Positions 1 through 9,413 of a stretch of 64,000 nt of DNA are shown here, one piece after another; within the stretch, counting starts at the first letter, position 1, and each line of letters opens with the position of its first letter. Under the pieces are notes generated by a model. That model saw only the letters and a list, made by a program, of their open reading frames with translations. It was not told the origin of the DNA and made no database searches. Origin of the DNA: UBA6624 sp964507645 (lineage in GTDB: Bacteria; UBP7; UBA6624). The DNA is taken from the NCBI GenBank assembly GCA_964507645.1, contig CAZDPU010000004.1:7206-71205 (forward strand), in the 5' to 3' direction. A program made the translations under genes and the position numbers.

Positions 1-6
1 GGTCAT

Positions 7-1734
7 TTGATTTTTTTCCTTCTACTTCTTTTTTACATAACCTTCATACAAACAATAGGGCCTTCTAGAGAATTTGATAATTTTTTTGTTTCACTTGTAG
101 GAGTAATATGTTGTTTAAGCATTGTAAGAAATAAAAATAATTTTCACAATTCCTATATTTACTCATTAACGACACTTACCCTTTTTGGAACTTTGTTTTT
201 TTATCCAGAATCTTTTCTCATACTAAATATTTCTTTGGCTTGGTGGGTTGCACTTACAATCAAAAAAATTACAAGGTTTAATGAAGGGGTATTCAGCTAT
301 TGGCCTTATTTTTGTTTTGCGGTAGCTTTGATTGGTTTTATATCTTATAAAAATAACGACTACACAATTTACACTTTTCCTTTAAATTGGCATAATCAAT
401 CTTGTATTTTTTTAGCAACAAGCATCCCTTTTTATCTTTTAAAAATTTTTAAGAGTAAAAAAAATATTGAAACAATAAGAGATAGTATTTTTTTGCTTTT
501 TATTTTTTATTGTATATATTTGACTGATTCAAAGGCAGGGATTGCACTTAGTTTTATTTCGCTGTTTTCTCTTCCATGGGTATTGGAAAAATGTGTTTCT
601 AAAGATATGAAAAAGATATTTTTTCTCTCTGTTCCAGTTTTGGTTATTCTTGTTTTCAGGTTTACTGATTTTTTTCAAAACTTAATCCAGGATTTTTCTT
701 TTAGAAGTAGGTTGGCTTATTTTTCAGCTTCTTTTGAAATGGGGAAGAGTAATCCTTTTTCTGGTGTTGGCTGGGGTCAGTTTAAATACCACTACCCCTC
801 TTTTCAAACAGATATTGAATACGCAACAAATGATCCTCACTCCTGGATTTTTAGAGCTTGGGCAGAAGGTGGTTTTTTGGGCCTAATTTTAGTTTTCCTC
901 TTGCTTTCAAGCTTTTTTAAAGTTTTTGGTAATAAAAAAATGCAACCAAAAAATAAATGTTTTATAGTTGCGTCTGCAATGATCCTCATTCATGGTTTGG
1001 TTGACTTTCATGCAACCTTTATCCCTATACCATTAATGTTAGGTTTCTTTTGGGGCTCTTCATCTGAAAACAACGAAAGAAAAGCATCTGTTTTTGAGAA
1101 GAAAAAAATTATTAAATTCTTGCCCATTTCTGCAGGTTTTGTTTTTTGTGTTCTGTCGCTCGGAAGATACATGAGTCCAAGTGAATGTGCTCAGGAAGAA
1201 TTTTCACACCAGTGCATAGATAGGTATTTTGAAAGAGGTTTTGGATCTTTAGATTCTTCAGAAGACATTCAGAAGATTTTCAAATTTTCTAATAATTTGA
1301 CTTTTTCACATGTTAGAAGAATTGTTGAAAACAGATCTTATTTCCCAAAAAATATAAGTGTCCGCCAATCTTTATTAGCTCTTCAATATCCACAAAATAC
1401 ATTTATTACAAAGTCTGAAAGATTAACGATTGCACAAGAGTTAAATTCAATAGACCCAATGAACAGGCCAGAGGTTGTTTTGATGCTTGTTAATGAAATG
1501 TGGCCACCGGTAGGGGAGTTGGAGAAAAGAGAAATTATGAATATCATTGATAACATTCTAGAGACATGGCCAAACTTCAAAGACAAAGAAGAAATCTTCA
1601 GTTTTAAACTGGATGCGAGAAAAAGAGGATTAAATGTGATTTTTAGCAAATTATGGGAAATAAAGTCAATATTGTCAGAGGAAGAGACTGAAAGAGAGGC
1701 AGCTTTAGAGAAATCAAAAAATTTTCTTAATTAA
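7..1734 (+). CDS. O-antigen ligase / polymerase family membrane protein (possibly 5'-truncated by window edge)
   Basis: Predicted multi-pass inner-membrane protein of the Wzy_C/O-antigen ligase class, which joins or polymerises surface glycans. Hydrophobic segments fill residues 1-220 and 285-360. The family hallmark is the periplasmic stretch at about 232-290: SRLAYFSASF, then GVGWGQF (253-259), His278 in DPHSW and E287-G288-G289, followed by a membrane helix. DSKAG near 174 also fits. The C-terminal 190 residues are soluble and charged and I do not recognise them. The start used is TTG at 7, but the frame is open to base 1, so the true start may lie outside the window. Ligase versus polymerase cannot be decided from sequence alone. 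Confidence 0.75.
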   Translation: MIFFLLLLFYITFIQTIGPSREFDNFFVSLVGVICCLSIVRNKNNFHNSYIYSLTTLTLFGTLFFYPESFLILNISLAWWVALTIKKITRFNEGVFSYWPYFCFAVALIGFISYKNNDYTIYTFPLNWHNQSCIFLATSIPFYLLKIFKSKKNIETIRDSIFLLFIFYCIYLTDSKAGIALSFISLFSLPWVLEKCVSKDMKKIFFLSVPVLVILVFRFTDFFQNLIQDFSFRSRLAYFSASFEMGKSNPFSGVGWGQFKYHYPSFQTDIEYATNDPHSWIFRAWAEGGFLGLILVFLLLSSFFKVFGNKKMQPKNKCFIVASAMILIHGLVDFHATFIPIPLMLGFFWGSSSENNERKASVFEKKKIIKFLPISAGFVFCVLSLGRYMSPSECAQEEFSHQCIDRYFERGFGSLDSSEDIQKIFKFSNNLTFSHVRRIVENRSYFPKNISVRQSLLALQYPQNTFITKSERLTIAQELNSIDPMNRPEVVLMLVNEMWPPVGELEKREIMNIIDNILETWPNFKDKEEIFSFKLDARKRGLNVIFSKLWEIKSILSEEETEREAALEKSKNFLN

Positions 1735-1778
1735 TTGAATAGAATTTCCCCTAACATACTTTTAGGTGGTTTTTAATT

Positions 1779-3119
1779 ATGGCTAATTATGCAGACAGTG
1801 TTATAAATCGTGTTGTTGAAAAGAATCCTAATGAGGTTGAATTTATCCAGGCGGTCAAAGAAGTCTTAGAGACATTGGCTCCTGTTTTATCTTCAAACAA
1901 AAAATATCAAGAACATAGCATTCTCGAAAGGATTGTTGAGCCTGAGAGGGTTATCATTTTCAGGGTTCCCTGGGTTGATAAAAATGGGAAAGTTCAAGTA
2001 AATAGAGCTTTTAGGATTCAATTTAATAGTGCAATAGGTCCATATAAAGGAGGCTTGAGGTTTCATCCTTCTGTGAATCTTTCAATATTGAAATTTCTTG
2101 CTTTTGAGCAAATATTTAAAAACAGTCTAACAACACTTCCAATGGGTGGTGGAAAAGGTGGTTCTGATTTTGATCCAAGGGGCAAGACTGATAATGAAGT
2201 GATGAGATTCTGTCAATCATTTATGTCTGAACTATCTAGGCACATTGGTTCAAATACAGATGTTCCTGCTGGAGATATTGGTGTTGGTTCAAGAGAAATA
2301 GGCTATCTTTTTGGACAGTATAAAAAGATAAGAAAAGAATTTACTGGAGTTTTAACTGGAAAAAATTTAAATTGGGGAGGATCTTTGATCAGGCCTGAAG
2401 CAACAGGATATGGATGTGTTTATTTTGTTGATGAAATGCTAAAAGCAAATTCTGATAGCTTGAAAAATAAGACAGTGACAATTTCAGGAAGCGGAAATGT
2501 TGCTCAATTTGCATGTGAAAAAGTAAATGACCTTGGAGGAAAAGTAGTTTCTTTTTCTGACTCTGATGGAACTATTTTTGATCCTGATGGAATAAATGAA
2601 GAAAAACTTTCTTATGTAATGAATTTGAAAAACGTTAAACGTGGAAGAATTAAGGAGTACACAGATAAGTATAAAAAATCTACTTTTACAAATTCAAATC
2701 CATGGTCTATAAAATGTGATGTTGCTTTGCCATGTGCAACTCAAAATGAAATAAATTCAAATGACGCAAAAAACCTGGTTGACAATGGTTGTTTTGCAGT
2801 TTCTGAAGGTGCCAACATGCCAACAACCCCTAATGCTGTAGGAATTTTTCAAAAATCAAAAACACTTTATGGTCCTGGGAAAGCTGCAAACGCAGGTGGT
2901 GTTGCTGTTAGCGGGTTGGAAATGTCTCAAAATTCCATGAGAACTGGATGGACCAGAGAGGAAGTTGATTCAAGGTTGAAGGTCATAATGGAGAGTATCC
3001 ATGATCAGTGTTTGACAACTGCGCAAAAATATGATTGTTCAGGAGATTATGTTACTGGAGCCAATATTGCTGGTTTTGTAAAGGTTGCCGATTCAATGAT
3101 TGATCAGGGTGTTGTTTGA
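1779..3119 (+). CDS. gdhA: Glutamate dehydrogenase, hexameric NADP-type
   Basis: Catalyses reversible reductive amination of 2-oxoglutarate to glutamate, linking ammonium assimilation to the TCA cycle in the cytosol. At 446 residues it has the usual length of small hexameric GDHs. The substrate-binding region carries KGGLRFHP with K90, then K114, and PMGGGKGGSDFDP with K126; the catalytic Asp sits in PAGDIGVG near 166. The Rossmann loop GSGNVA (about 237-242) binds the cofactor. The start is supported by AGGTGG at 1764-1769, nine bases before ATG. The next gene, waaA, begins 12 bases downstream, so the two may be co-transcribed without being functionally related. Confidence 0.96.
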   Translation: MANYADSVINRVVEKNPNEVEFIQAVKEVLETLAPVLSSNKKYQEHSILERIVEPERVIIFRVPWVDKNGKVQVNRAFRIQFNSAIGPYKGGLRFHPSVNLSILKFLAFEQIFKNSLTTLPMGGGKGGSDFDPRGKTDNEVMRFCQSFMSELSRHIGSNTDVPAGDIGVGSREIGYLFGQYKKIRKEFTGVLTGKNLNWGGSLIRPEATGYGCVYFVDEMLKANSDSLKNKTVTISGSGNVAQFACEKVNDLGGKVVSFSDSDGTIFDPDGINEEKLSYVMNLKNVKRGRIKEYTDKYKKSTFTNSNPWSIKCDVALPCATQNEINSNDAKNLVDNGCFAVSEGANMPTTPNAVGIFQKSKTLYGPGKAANAGGVAVSGLEMSQNSMRTGWTREEVDSRLKVIMESIHDQCLTTAQKYDCSGDYVTGANIAGFVKVADSMIDQGVV

Positions 3120-3131
3120 TCGATTTAATTT

Positions 3132-4379
3132 ATGTTTTGGCTTGAAGTCTATAAACTTTTAGGCAATTTTTTTTCACCTTTGTTTAGTTTTTATTCAACT
3201 TTGAAGGGTGGTCCTGATGATTTTGACCATTTAAGGTTGGGACGCATTCAAAAAATTCCAAAATCTAGAATTTGGATACACTCTGTAAGTGTTGGGGAGC
3301 TGAAAGCAGTAGAACCTTTCATTGAGGATTTAAAAAAAAGAAATTACAAAATCCTCTTGACTACCGGAACTAGGTCTGGTTTTAGTCTCGCAAAACGCAT
3401 TTATGAAAAAGATACCAGTGTTTTTGTTACTGTGATTCCTTTTGATTTTCCTAAGAATGTTAAATCTTTTCTCAAGAAAGCTCAGCCAAAAGCAGTTTTC
3501 TTTGTCGAAACAGAATTGTGGCCACTATATATAAATGAATGCAAAAAACAAAAAATTCGATTATTTTGGTTAAACGGGAGGGTGTCCGACAGAGCTTTTA
3601 GGTCCAAAGGCCTTTATTACAAGGCATTATCCTGGATGATTGGTCAATTTGATCTATGTTTAATGAAGAGCTTGGAAGATTTGAGAAAGGCTACACTTAT
3701 ATCTAAATCAAGTAATTATAAAAAAATGAAGGGTGTTTGTCTTGGTGATTTGAAATATGACAAGATTCCCAAAATAAAAAAAATTAAGCGTTCTGAACTT
3801 GGTCTTAAAAATGAAAAAATTATTATCTTGGGAAGCTCTCACAATGGAGAAGAGGATTTGTTGCTTGATGCTTACAGGCATTTAAAAAATAAATTTAAAG
3901 ATTTAAAATTGATAATTGCTCCAAGGAAGGTTGAAAGGAAGACTCACGTTGGTAAGATATTCTCAGAATTTAATACAGCATTTTGGTCAGAAAGTAAAAG
4001 TTTTGACTGGGCTAACCTTGATGTTCTTGTAATTGATAAAATTGGATTTTTGGCGCAAGTTTATTCTTTAGCAGATATTGCTTTAGTTGGAGGTTCGTGG
4101 GTGAAGAGAGGGGGACATAATCCAATCGAGCCTTCATTCTTTGGGGTTCCAACAATCTTTGGACCATCAATGGATAATTTCAGAGAAGTTGCTCAGTATC
4201 TTGTAGATTCAGGTGGAGCAATGTGCATTTCTAGCAATGAACTTTTAGATGTTATTGAAAATCTTTTAACAAATAAAGCCAAGAGGAAAGAGGTGGGGCT
4301 TTTTGCACTCAAGGCCGTAAAAACAAGAAAGGGTGTTTCTAGAAGAATGTTTAATGAGATTGAGACATTGATTCAATAA
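3132..4379 (+). CDS. waaA: 3-deoxy-D-manno-octulosonic acid (Kdo) transferase
   Basis: Transfers Kdo from CMP-Kdo to lipid A precursor at the inner face of the inner membrane, an essential step of lipopolysaccharide core assembly. The N-terminus has a hydrophobic anchor, followed by the GT30 motif HSVSVGELKAVEP containing the catalytic Glu. The C-terminal half has the nucleotide-sugar region with GGSWVKRGGHNPIEP, typical of KdtA. At 415 residues the length is normal. The 3' end overlaps the convergent pyrE by 29 bp. With the O-antigen ligase upstream, this supports a Gram-negative cell with LPS. Confidence 0.94.
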   Translation: MFWLEVYKLLGNFFSPLFSFYSTLKGGPDDFDHLRLGRIQKIPKSRIWIHSVSVGELKAVEPFIEDLKKRNYKILLTTGTRSGFSLAKRIYEKDTSVFVTVIPFDFPKNVKSFLKKAQPKAVFFVETELWPLYINECKKQKIRLFWLNGRVSDRAFRSKGLYYKALSWMIGQFDLCLMKSLEDLRKATLISKSSNYKKMKGVCLGDLKYDKIPKIKKIKRSELGLKNEKIIILGSSHNGEEDLLLDAYRHLKNKFKDLKLIIAPRKVERKTHVGKIFSEFNTAFWSESKSFDWANLDVLVIDKIGFLAQVYSLADIALVGGSWVKRGGHNPIEPSFFGVPTIFGPSMDNFREVAQYLVDSGGAMCISSNELLDVIENLLTNKAKRKEVGLFALKAVKTRKGVSRRMFNEIETLIQ

Positions 4380-4932
4380 GGTTCGAAAGAGTGAACAGCC
4401 TTTGGAAAGAAATGTTTTCTTTAGAAAACAGATCAACACTTCCCTCTTCCCTGTCAACCATTGTGATTATTCCTACAACATTATGATCCATTTTTTTAAC
4501 TGCATTTGTTGCTATCATTGCAGAAGACCCAGTTGTTGTTACATCTTCCAAGATTACCAAATTTGAATTTTTTTTGAGCAATCCTTCAATTTGCTTACCT
4601 GTTCCTCTATCTTTTTTTTCTTTTCTAACAACAAAAGGGAGCCAATCTATTTTTCTTGATTTAGCTTCTAAGCTTATTGCATAGGCTAAAGGATCTGCTC
4701 CAAGTGTTAATCCCCCAATTGCATCTGGCTTCCATCCCTTTTTTAAAATCTTGTCTATTAAAAGATTTGCAGTTATTTTTAATAATTCAGGATTCATTGT
4801 CACTATCTTTCCATCTAGGTAGTATTTGCTTTTTTTACCTGAAGCAAGTGAAAAATATTCTCCTTCTTTTGCAATTTTTAAAGCTTTTTCAGAAAGTATT
4901 TTTAGTATTTGATTTTTTTGTGTTAGGTTCAT
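4351..4932 (-). CDS. pyrE: Orotate phosphoribosyltransferase
   Basis: Converts orotate and PRPP to orotidine 5'-phosphate in pyrimidine synthesis. The 193-residue protein has the type I PRTase PRPP loop VILEDVTTTGSSA, the GGLTLGADPLA segment and the VRKEKKDRGTG catalytic loop with its lysines. It is monocistronic on the minus strand and overlaps the end of waaA tail to tail. A TATAAT box (4943-4948, minus strand) lies ten bases before the ATG and there is no Shine-Dalgarno sequence, so its mRNA leader is probably very short or absent. Confidence 0.95.
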   Translation of the reverse strand: MNLTQKNQILKILSEKALKIAKEGEYFSLASGKKSKYYLDGKIVTMNPELLKITANLLIDKILKKGWKPDAIGGLTLGADPLAYAISLEAKSRKIDWLPFVVRKEKKDRGTGKQIEGLLKKNSNLVILEDVTTTGSSAMIATNAVKKMDHNVVGIITMVDREEGSVDLFSKENISFQRLFTLSNLIESMSQSH

Positions 4933-4942
4933 TCTTTGTACA

Positions 4943-4948
4943 ATTATA
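4943..4948 (-). promoter_or_regulatory. Candidate -10 box of pyrE
   Basis: The minus strand reads TATAAT, a perfect -10 hexamer, ending ten bases before the pyrE ATG at 4932. No convincing -35 was found at the usual spacing. If used, the transcript would start about four bases before the start codon. Confidence 0.4.
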
Positions 4949-5001
4949 GATATAGGATAGATAAGATTGATAAGGTTTTTCTATTTAAACCTGTTTAATT
5001 G

Positions 5002-5016
5002 GAGTAAATTTTACTC
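5002..5016. promoter_or_regulatory. Inverted repeat in the pyrE / outer-membrane protein intergenic region
   Basis: GAGTAAA and TTTACTC form perfect 7-base arms around a single T. The site lies between two divergent genes, about 25 bases before the start of the outer-membrane protein and at the place where its -35 would be (candidate -10 TAAAAT at 5026-5031). An operator is a reasonable guess. A chance palindrome in AT-rich DNA cannot be excluded. Confidence 0.3.
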
Positions 5017-5042
5017 TGTTTTACTTAAAATAGAAGATATTA

Positions 5043-8000
5043 ATGGGTTTTTTATTTAACTTATTTTTGTTTTTTGCCCTGTTTGAGGGCGAAGGAAGGC
5101 TTAGCCTTTCGCAAAATAATTTTTCGCAACTTTCTGAAACTTCTGTAAGATGTTTGGATCCAAATTCAGGAGAAGAAGTCACCGATGAGAAAGTTGAGCT
5201 GGGTGTTTCTTGCATTGCTGAGATAAAAAGTGAAAAAGGTATTTCTTATCAGTATCTACATCCCAAAATGTCAATTGATTGGGATGCACTTAATTTCAAT
5301 GATGTTGGGATTGTAGTAACTCCAGAAAGAACTAAGTTAGTTATGGCTGAGCCATTGAAGTTGCAGGTTTCAATTACAGCCCCAAATGGAATTCCTTCTG
5401 GTTCTGAATTATTTTTCAAGGCACCTAGGGGTGTCAAATTAAACAATGAAGATTCAAGAATCTCTTTGCCAAATTTAAACCCAGGGGAAGTTCATTTAAT
5501 TGAGTTGAATTTGAAAAATTACGATCCGACTCAACATGGATCAAAATCATTAGAAATGTTTGTATCCACACCTCAAGGAACAATAATTTCAAACACATCA
5601 AATGTAAATATACAAGTTTTGCCTGACAGGTTGTTTTCTTTGGGGATGATTTCAGGGAAGGTGTGGCTTGATGAGAATGAAGATCATTTTTATGACGATG
5701 ACGAAGGTGCGGTTGAGGGGCTTGTTCTTAGGTTTGAAAATGGTACGACTGTAAAAACGGATAAAAATGGGAGATTCCATATTGATGGATTGGCACCGGG
5801 TTCTAGGGTTGTGGAAGTATTGTCTGGAGTTCCGCAGGGCTGGAAGCCATCATTTGGTTTCGATATTCAAAGTGTTTTGGTTCTTCCTGGAGGTTTGGCA
5901 AACTTGAATATACCTCTTGTCAAGACAGATAAGCAATGGTCTAGAAAAACAGGCTTTGGTGCAATTGGTTCTTTGTCTTTTGGGAACTCATCAAGCTCAA
6001 TGGAAGGGTCTTTCAGGTATATAAGTAATTATGCTGGTCTAAATATGGAACTTGCTTATTCTGAAGGATTAAGAGATTGGAATGACAGGGCAATAAATCG
6101 AAATCAAGCTTTAGATCTTTCCAGACATAATTATCTTTTTTCCGATTCTTCAACAAGTTCTCACAGTTACGGATCTGGTTTTAGTTGGAATGTCAGTTCT
6201 TCAAATGCCAATGTACGTTATGGCAATGTGAGAGCCAGAGATACAAGTTTAGCTTTTGCGAGACATGATTTGTCTTTCGAGGGTTATGAAGCGAATTGGA
6301 GCAAGAATAATACTTCAGTTACTTCAACCTTGTCCGAACATCCTGTTCAAAAAACAAAAGATATATTCAAGAATAACAATAATGGTTTTGTTTACAGGCT
6401 AAGGAATGTTGAAAGAAAAGAAAATTCCATCCAAGTTTATTTAGATGTGAATAGATTTGATGGAAGTTTCGGTGGGTCCTGGAAGCTTGATGATTCAATT
6501 CATTATGTTCATGAAGATGGAACAATAAGGTTGCTTTACCCATTAAGTGATATTGCGCAGGAGAAATATGGGCACATCAATGGAGAGGAACTTTTATTAA
6601 GAGTTTCTTACGATTGGATATTGGAAGAGGTTGATGGAGGAACATGGACAACCAAAGTTAAACATAATTTAGGGAATGGTTGGAAGTTTGGTGTTACAAA
6701 GGTAAACGAGGCAAGACAGCTAGGAGATTATCAACTTGAAGGACATAATGTCAGTTTCAATCACTCTGATTTTTCATTTGGTTATCAAAAAGCCAGAACG
6801 AAATCTTCAGATACTGGAGAGTATATTTCTGAAGACGGAGGTGTAACTTTCGATTATGTTGATACCTTGGATGGAGACTGGAGTCAATCTGACAAATTCA
6901 ATGCATCTTTAAATGCTGGATCTTTAGGAAGTTTTTCTTACTCCAATTCAAACATGCAAAAAGGCTTTAGCTCAAAGGATGTTTGGGTTGGGCAAGATAA
7001 GAAAGTTACCGAGATTGGATTTAATAATTCAGATTTTCTTGGTTTTTTCGGAGCGTCTGCTTATTTTTATAATGAAAAACATTCCTTAACCCAAAATTCT
7101 TACAAAAGGTCAAAAATAGATTTGTCCAAGAATCTTGAGGGTTTTGGACATCTTACTTTTTCAAAGGAGTCCAGAGTGGATCCAAATCTTAGAGAAGAAA
7201 AATTAAACACTTATTTAAATAAAGATTTAGGGAATGGCTTAAGTTTTCAATTTAGAAATACTAATGTTTTAAAAGCTGAAAATAGTGGAATTGTTGACGA
7301 GAGGGAGTTTAAGTTTTTTGGATCTTCTTCGAAGGGTAATTGGAATTTAAGAAAATTAGAAAATTCTTATCAACATTATTCTGAGTTAAATATCAAGGGT
7401 AATTTTTTCACAAAAAATTTAGATTTGAAAATTTCAAGAGATGTTAGGTCTAATTGGGAGAATCCAAAACATAAATTACAGATGTTTAAGTATGAAAAAA
7501 GCATTGATGGAGCTTTGTCCGTTTCTGTAACTGATGTTATAGAAGAGCAAGGTAAATGGGTTGATTTACGTGAGGATTTAAATTTGAACTGGAAACCCAA
7601 TTCTTCAAACACCATAAATGCAAATATTGTTCTTACTGGAAATGAAGTGAGCGATGATCAATGGGAGGGTTACAACCTTGGTGGGAACCATAGTCTTTAT
7701 GGTTGGGATGTTAGCTGGGGTGCGAACCAATATCTCAACCCATTCAATAATAACCATCGACATAAAACTTTGGAATCCAGAATTACAAAATCTTTAAGCA
7801 ATGCAACAAGGTACTCCTTTACTACAGATAGAAAGAGAGAAACTTCCCTAGACAACACTCTTAAAGAATATACAAAACTAGCATCATCTTTAGTTTGGAG
7901 CCCATCGAAAAACTTGTCTTTGAGTGGTTCTGCATTAGAGATAAGGGATGATGGTTGGACTGAATTTTCAAACCACAATATACAAACTTATTCTCTTTCC

Positions 8001-8309
8001 TGGCAACCTAACGCATTGTCCTTTACTGGAAGGTATAGCTTAAGAGATTCTTCAAACCATGTTGGAGAGGAGAATGTTGCTATAAAGTCTTTGAGGGTTG
8101 GGTACCAGTATAAAGACTGGAACTTCAGTGCAGAAGACAGGCTGATGTATGGAGACATTACCGAGTCTGGATATAGATTTGAAATAGGACGTTTGATAAC
8201 GGATGGGCTAAGGGTAATCGTTGGTTATTCTGATGGTGGTGCAGACGATATGTTTTTAACTCCAGATGGGCACAATGGTTTGTATTTAAGATTTTCCGGT
8301 GCTTTTTGA
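5043..8309 (+). CDS. Large outer-membrane beta-barrel protein with a SdrD-B/carboxypeptidase-regulatory-like domain
   Basis: A protein of 1088 residues with a hydrophobic N-terminus consistent with a signal peptide. Residues about 100-195 look like an Ig-like fold. Residues 199-295 contain a Cna-B/SdrD-B-like domain with the pattern SGKVWLDENEDHFYDDDE, then TDKNGRFHIDGLAPGSR, as seen in prealbumin-like adhesin repeats. From about 300 to the end the sequence is a long series of short alternating Ser/Asn/Tyr/Trp-rich strands, typical of a large outer-membrane barrel, and the last residue is Phe, the classic BAM recognition end. I do not recognise a named family, and export or adhesion is only a guess. 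It overlaps the next gene by 4 nt. Confidence 0.6.
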   Translation: MGFLFNLFLFFALFEGEGRLSLSQNNFSQLSETSVRCLDPNSGEEVTDEKVELGVSCIAEIKSEKGISYQYLHPKMSIDWDALNFNDVGIVVTPERTKLVMAEPLKLQVSITAPNGIPSGSELFFKAPRGVKLNNEDSRISLPNLNPGEVHLIELNLKNYDPTQHGSKSLEMFVSTPQGTIISNTSNVNIQVLPDRLFSLGMISGKVWLDENEDHFYDDDEGAVEGLVLRFENGTTVKTDKNGRFHIDGLAPGSRVVEVLSGVPQGWKPSFGFDIQSVLVLPGGLANLNIPLVKTDKQWSRKTGFGAIGSLSFGNSSSSMEGSFRYISNYAGLNMELAYSEGLRDWNDRAINRNQALDLSRHNYLFSDSSTSSHSYGSGFSWNVSSSNANVRYGNVRARDTSLAFARHDLSFEGYEANWSKNNTSVTSTLSEHPVQKTKDIFKNNNNGFVYRLRNVERKENSIQVYLDVNRFDGSFGGSWKLDDSIHYVHEDGTIRLLYPLSDIAQEKYGHINGEELLLRVSYDWILEEVDGGTWTTKVKHNLGNGWKFGVTKVNEARQLGDYQLEGHNVSFNHSDFSFGYQKARTKSSDTGEYISEDGGVTFDYVDTLDGDWSQSDKFNASLNAGSLGSFSYSNSNMQKGFSSKDVWVGQDKKVTEIGFNNSDFLGFFGASAYFYNEKHSLTQNSYKRSKIDLSKNLEGFGHLTFSKESRVDPNLREEKLNTYLNKDLGNGLSFQFRNTNVLKAENSGIVDEREFKFFGSSSKGNWNLRKLENSYQHYSELNIKGNFFTKNLDLKISRDVRSNWENPKHKLQMFKYEKSIDGALSVSVTDVIEEQGKWVDLREDLNLNWKPNSSNTINANIVLTGNEVSDDQWEGYNLGGNHSLYGWDVSWGANQYLNPFNNNHRHKTLESRITKSLSNATRYSFTTDRKRETSLDNTLKEYTKLASSLVWSPSKNLSLSGSALEIRDDGWTEFSNHNIQTYSLSWQPNALSFTGRYSLRDSSNHVGEENVAIKSLRVGYQYKDWNFSAEDRLMYGDITESGYRFEIGRLITDGLRVIVGYSDGGADDMFLTPDGHNGLYLRFSGAF

Positions 8310-8953
8310 TTTTGAAAAATTTTGTCTACTCATTGATTGAAAAAGGTGTTATCATCGATATGCCGGACTCTGTTCATATTGATAAGGAAGCTACGGTTGA
8401 AAAAGGAGTGAAAATTCATCCTTTTTCTACCATAAGAGGAAAAACAATATTGAAAAAAGGTTCAGAAATTGGTCCTGGATCTGATATCATAAATTCAGAA
8501 ATTGGTCCTGATACTGAAATTTTGAGGTCGACAGTATCTGATTCAAAAATAAAAGAAAAATGTTCAGTTGGTCCATACTCAAATATTAGGAATAATACAA
8601 CTATTGATAAAAATTGCAGAATTGGGAATTATGTTGAAATCAAGAAATCCAGGATCAAAAGAAATGTAAAGATAGCACATCTTTCATATATTGGAGATTC
8701 AGAAATATTTGAAAATGTTAATATTGGAGCTGGAACAATTACCTGTAATTTTGATGGTAAAAAGAAAAATAGAACTATTGTAAAAAAAGATTCTTTTATC
8801 GGAAGCAACTCTTTATTAATCGCCCCCATTTGTATTGGTGAAAATGTTACTATTGGAGCTGGAAGCGTCATAACAAAAGATGTTGATGATGGGAGTTTGG
8901 GTATTTCAAGATCTCGGCAGAAAATAATAAAAAATTGGAAAAATAAAATCTAA
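8306..8953 (+). CDS. Stand-alone GlmU C-terminal acetyltransferase domain (left-handed beta-helix)
   Basis: The protein aligns by eye with the C-terminal half of bifunctional GlmU, which acetylates glucosamine-1-phosphate on the way to UDP-GlcNAc. Hexapeptide repeats run from residue about 20 to the end. GlmU landmarks include GNYVEIKKS, IAHLSYIGD with the catalytic His, NIGAGTITCNFDG, FIGSNSLLIAP, TIGAGSVITKDV and the ending ISRSRQK. The N-terminal uridylyltransferase half (GTRM nucleotide-binding loop) is absent. The TTG start at 8306 overlaps the stop of the barrel gene (TTGA), and an internal ATG at 8360 is an alternative. At 215 residues it is not a fragment of a longer open frame here. 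Confidence 0.85.
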   Translation: MILKNFVYSLIEKGVIIDMPDSVHIDKEATVEKGVKIHPFSTIRGKTILKKGSEIGPGSDIINSEIGPDTEILRSTVSDSKIKEKCSVGPYSNIRNNTTIDKNCRIGNYVEIKKSRIKRNVKIAHLSYIGDSEIFENVNIGAGTITCNFDGKKKNRTIVKKDSFIGSNSLLIAPICIGENVTIGAGSVITKDVDDGSLGISRSRQKIIKNWKNKI

Positions 8954-8954
8954 A

Positions 8955-9413
8955 TTGCCTTTTTCTTTAATCCTTCATGAGCCTCTTATTCCGAGCAATA
9001 CAGGATCCATTGGCAGATTGTGTGTTAATCTTGGAGTTAAGTTGCACTTAATCGAACCTCTTGGTTTTGATCTTTCAGATTCAAAATTAAAAAGAGCGGG
9101 ACTGGATTATTGGCCTAGGTTGGATTATCAGGTTCATAAATCTATACCTAAAAATCCAAATGGAAGGATTTTGGCTTTTACAACAAAGGGTGATACATCT
9201 CTTTGGGATGTGGAATTTGAAAAAGGTGATTTCTTGTTATTTGGACGGGAAGATATGGGTTTGCCAGACTCGGCAAAAGAAGAGGCTGACTTGAAGATAA
9301 GGATTCCAATGATCCCAAATGAGAGATCTTTGAATCTTGCAATGAGTGTCTCTATTGCCTCTTATGAAGCTATGCGCCAGTTGTCTAAAAAAGAAGAATT
9401 AAACCATGTCTAA
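8955..9413 (+). CDS. trmL: tRNA (cytidine/uridine-34 2'-O)-methyltransferase
   Basis: SPOUT methyltransferase that 2'-O-methylates the wobble base of certain leucine tRNAs using SAM. At 152 residues it matches the minimal TrmL family, which lacks extra RNA-binding domains. Visible motifs are EPLIPSNTGSIGRLCVNLG (motif 1 region), LFGREDMGLP (motif 2) and IPMIPNERSLNLAMSVSIA (motif 3), which build the trefoil-knot SAM site. The TTG start lies one base after the previous stop codon. The 3' end overlaps the nuclease gene by 8 nt. Confidence 0.93.
   Translation: MPFSLILHEPLIPSNTGSIGRLCVNLGVKLHLIEPLGFDLSDSKLKRAGLDYWPRLDYQVHKSIPKNPNGRILAFTTKGDTSLWDVEFEKGDFLLFGREDMGLPDSAKEEADLKIRIPMIPNERSLNLAMSVSIASYEAMRQLSKKEELNHV

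Noticed and set aside
4677..4949. Leu/Phe-rich 90-residue frame opposite pyrE
   Set aside because: It is fully inside pyrE on the other strand, with composition typical of an antisense shadow.
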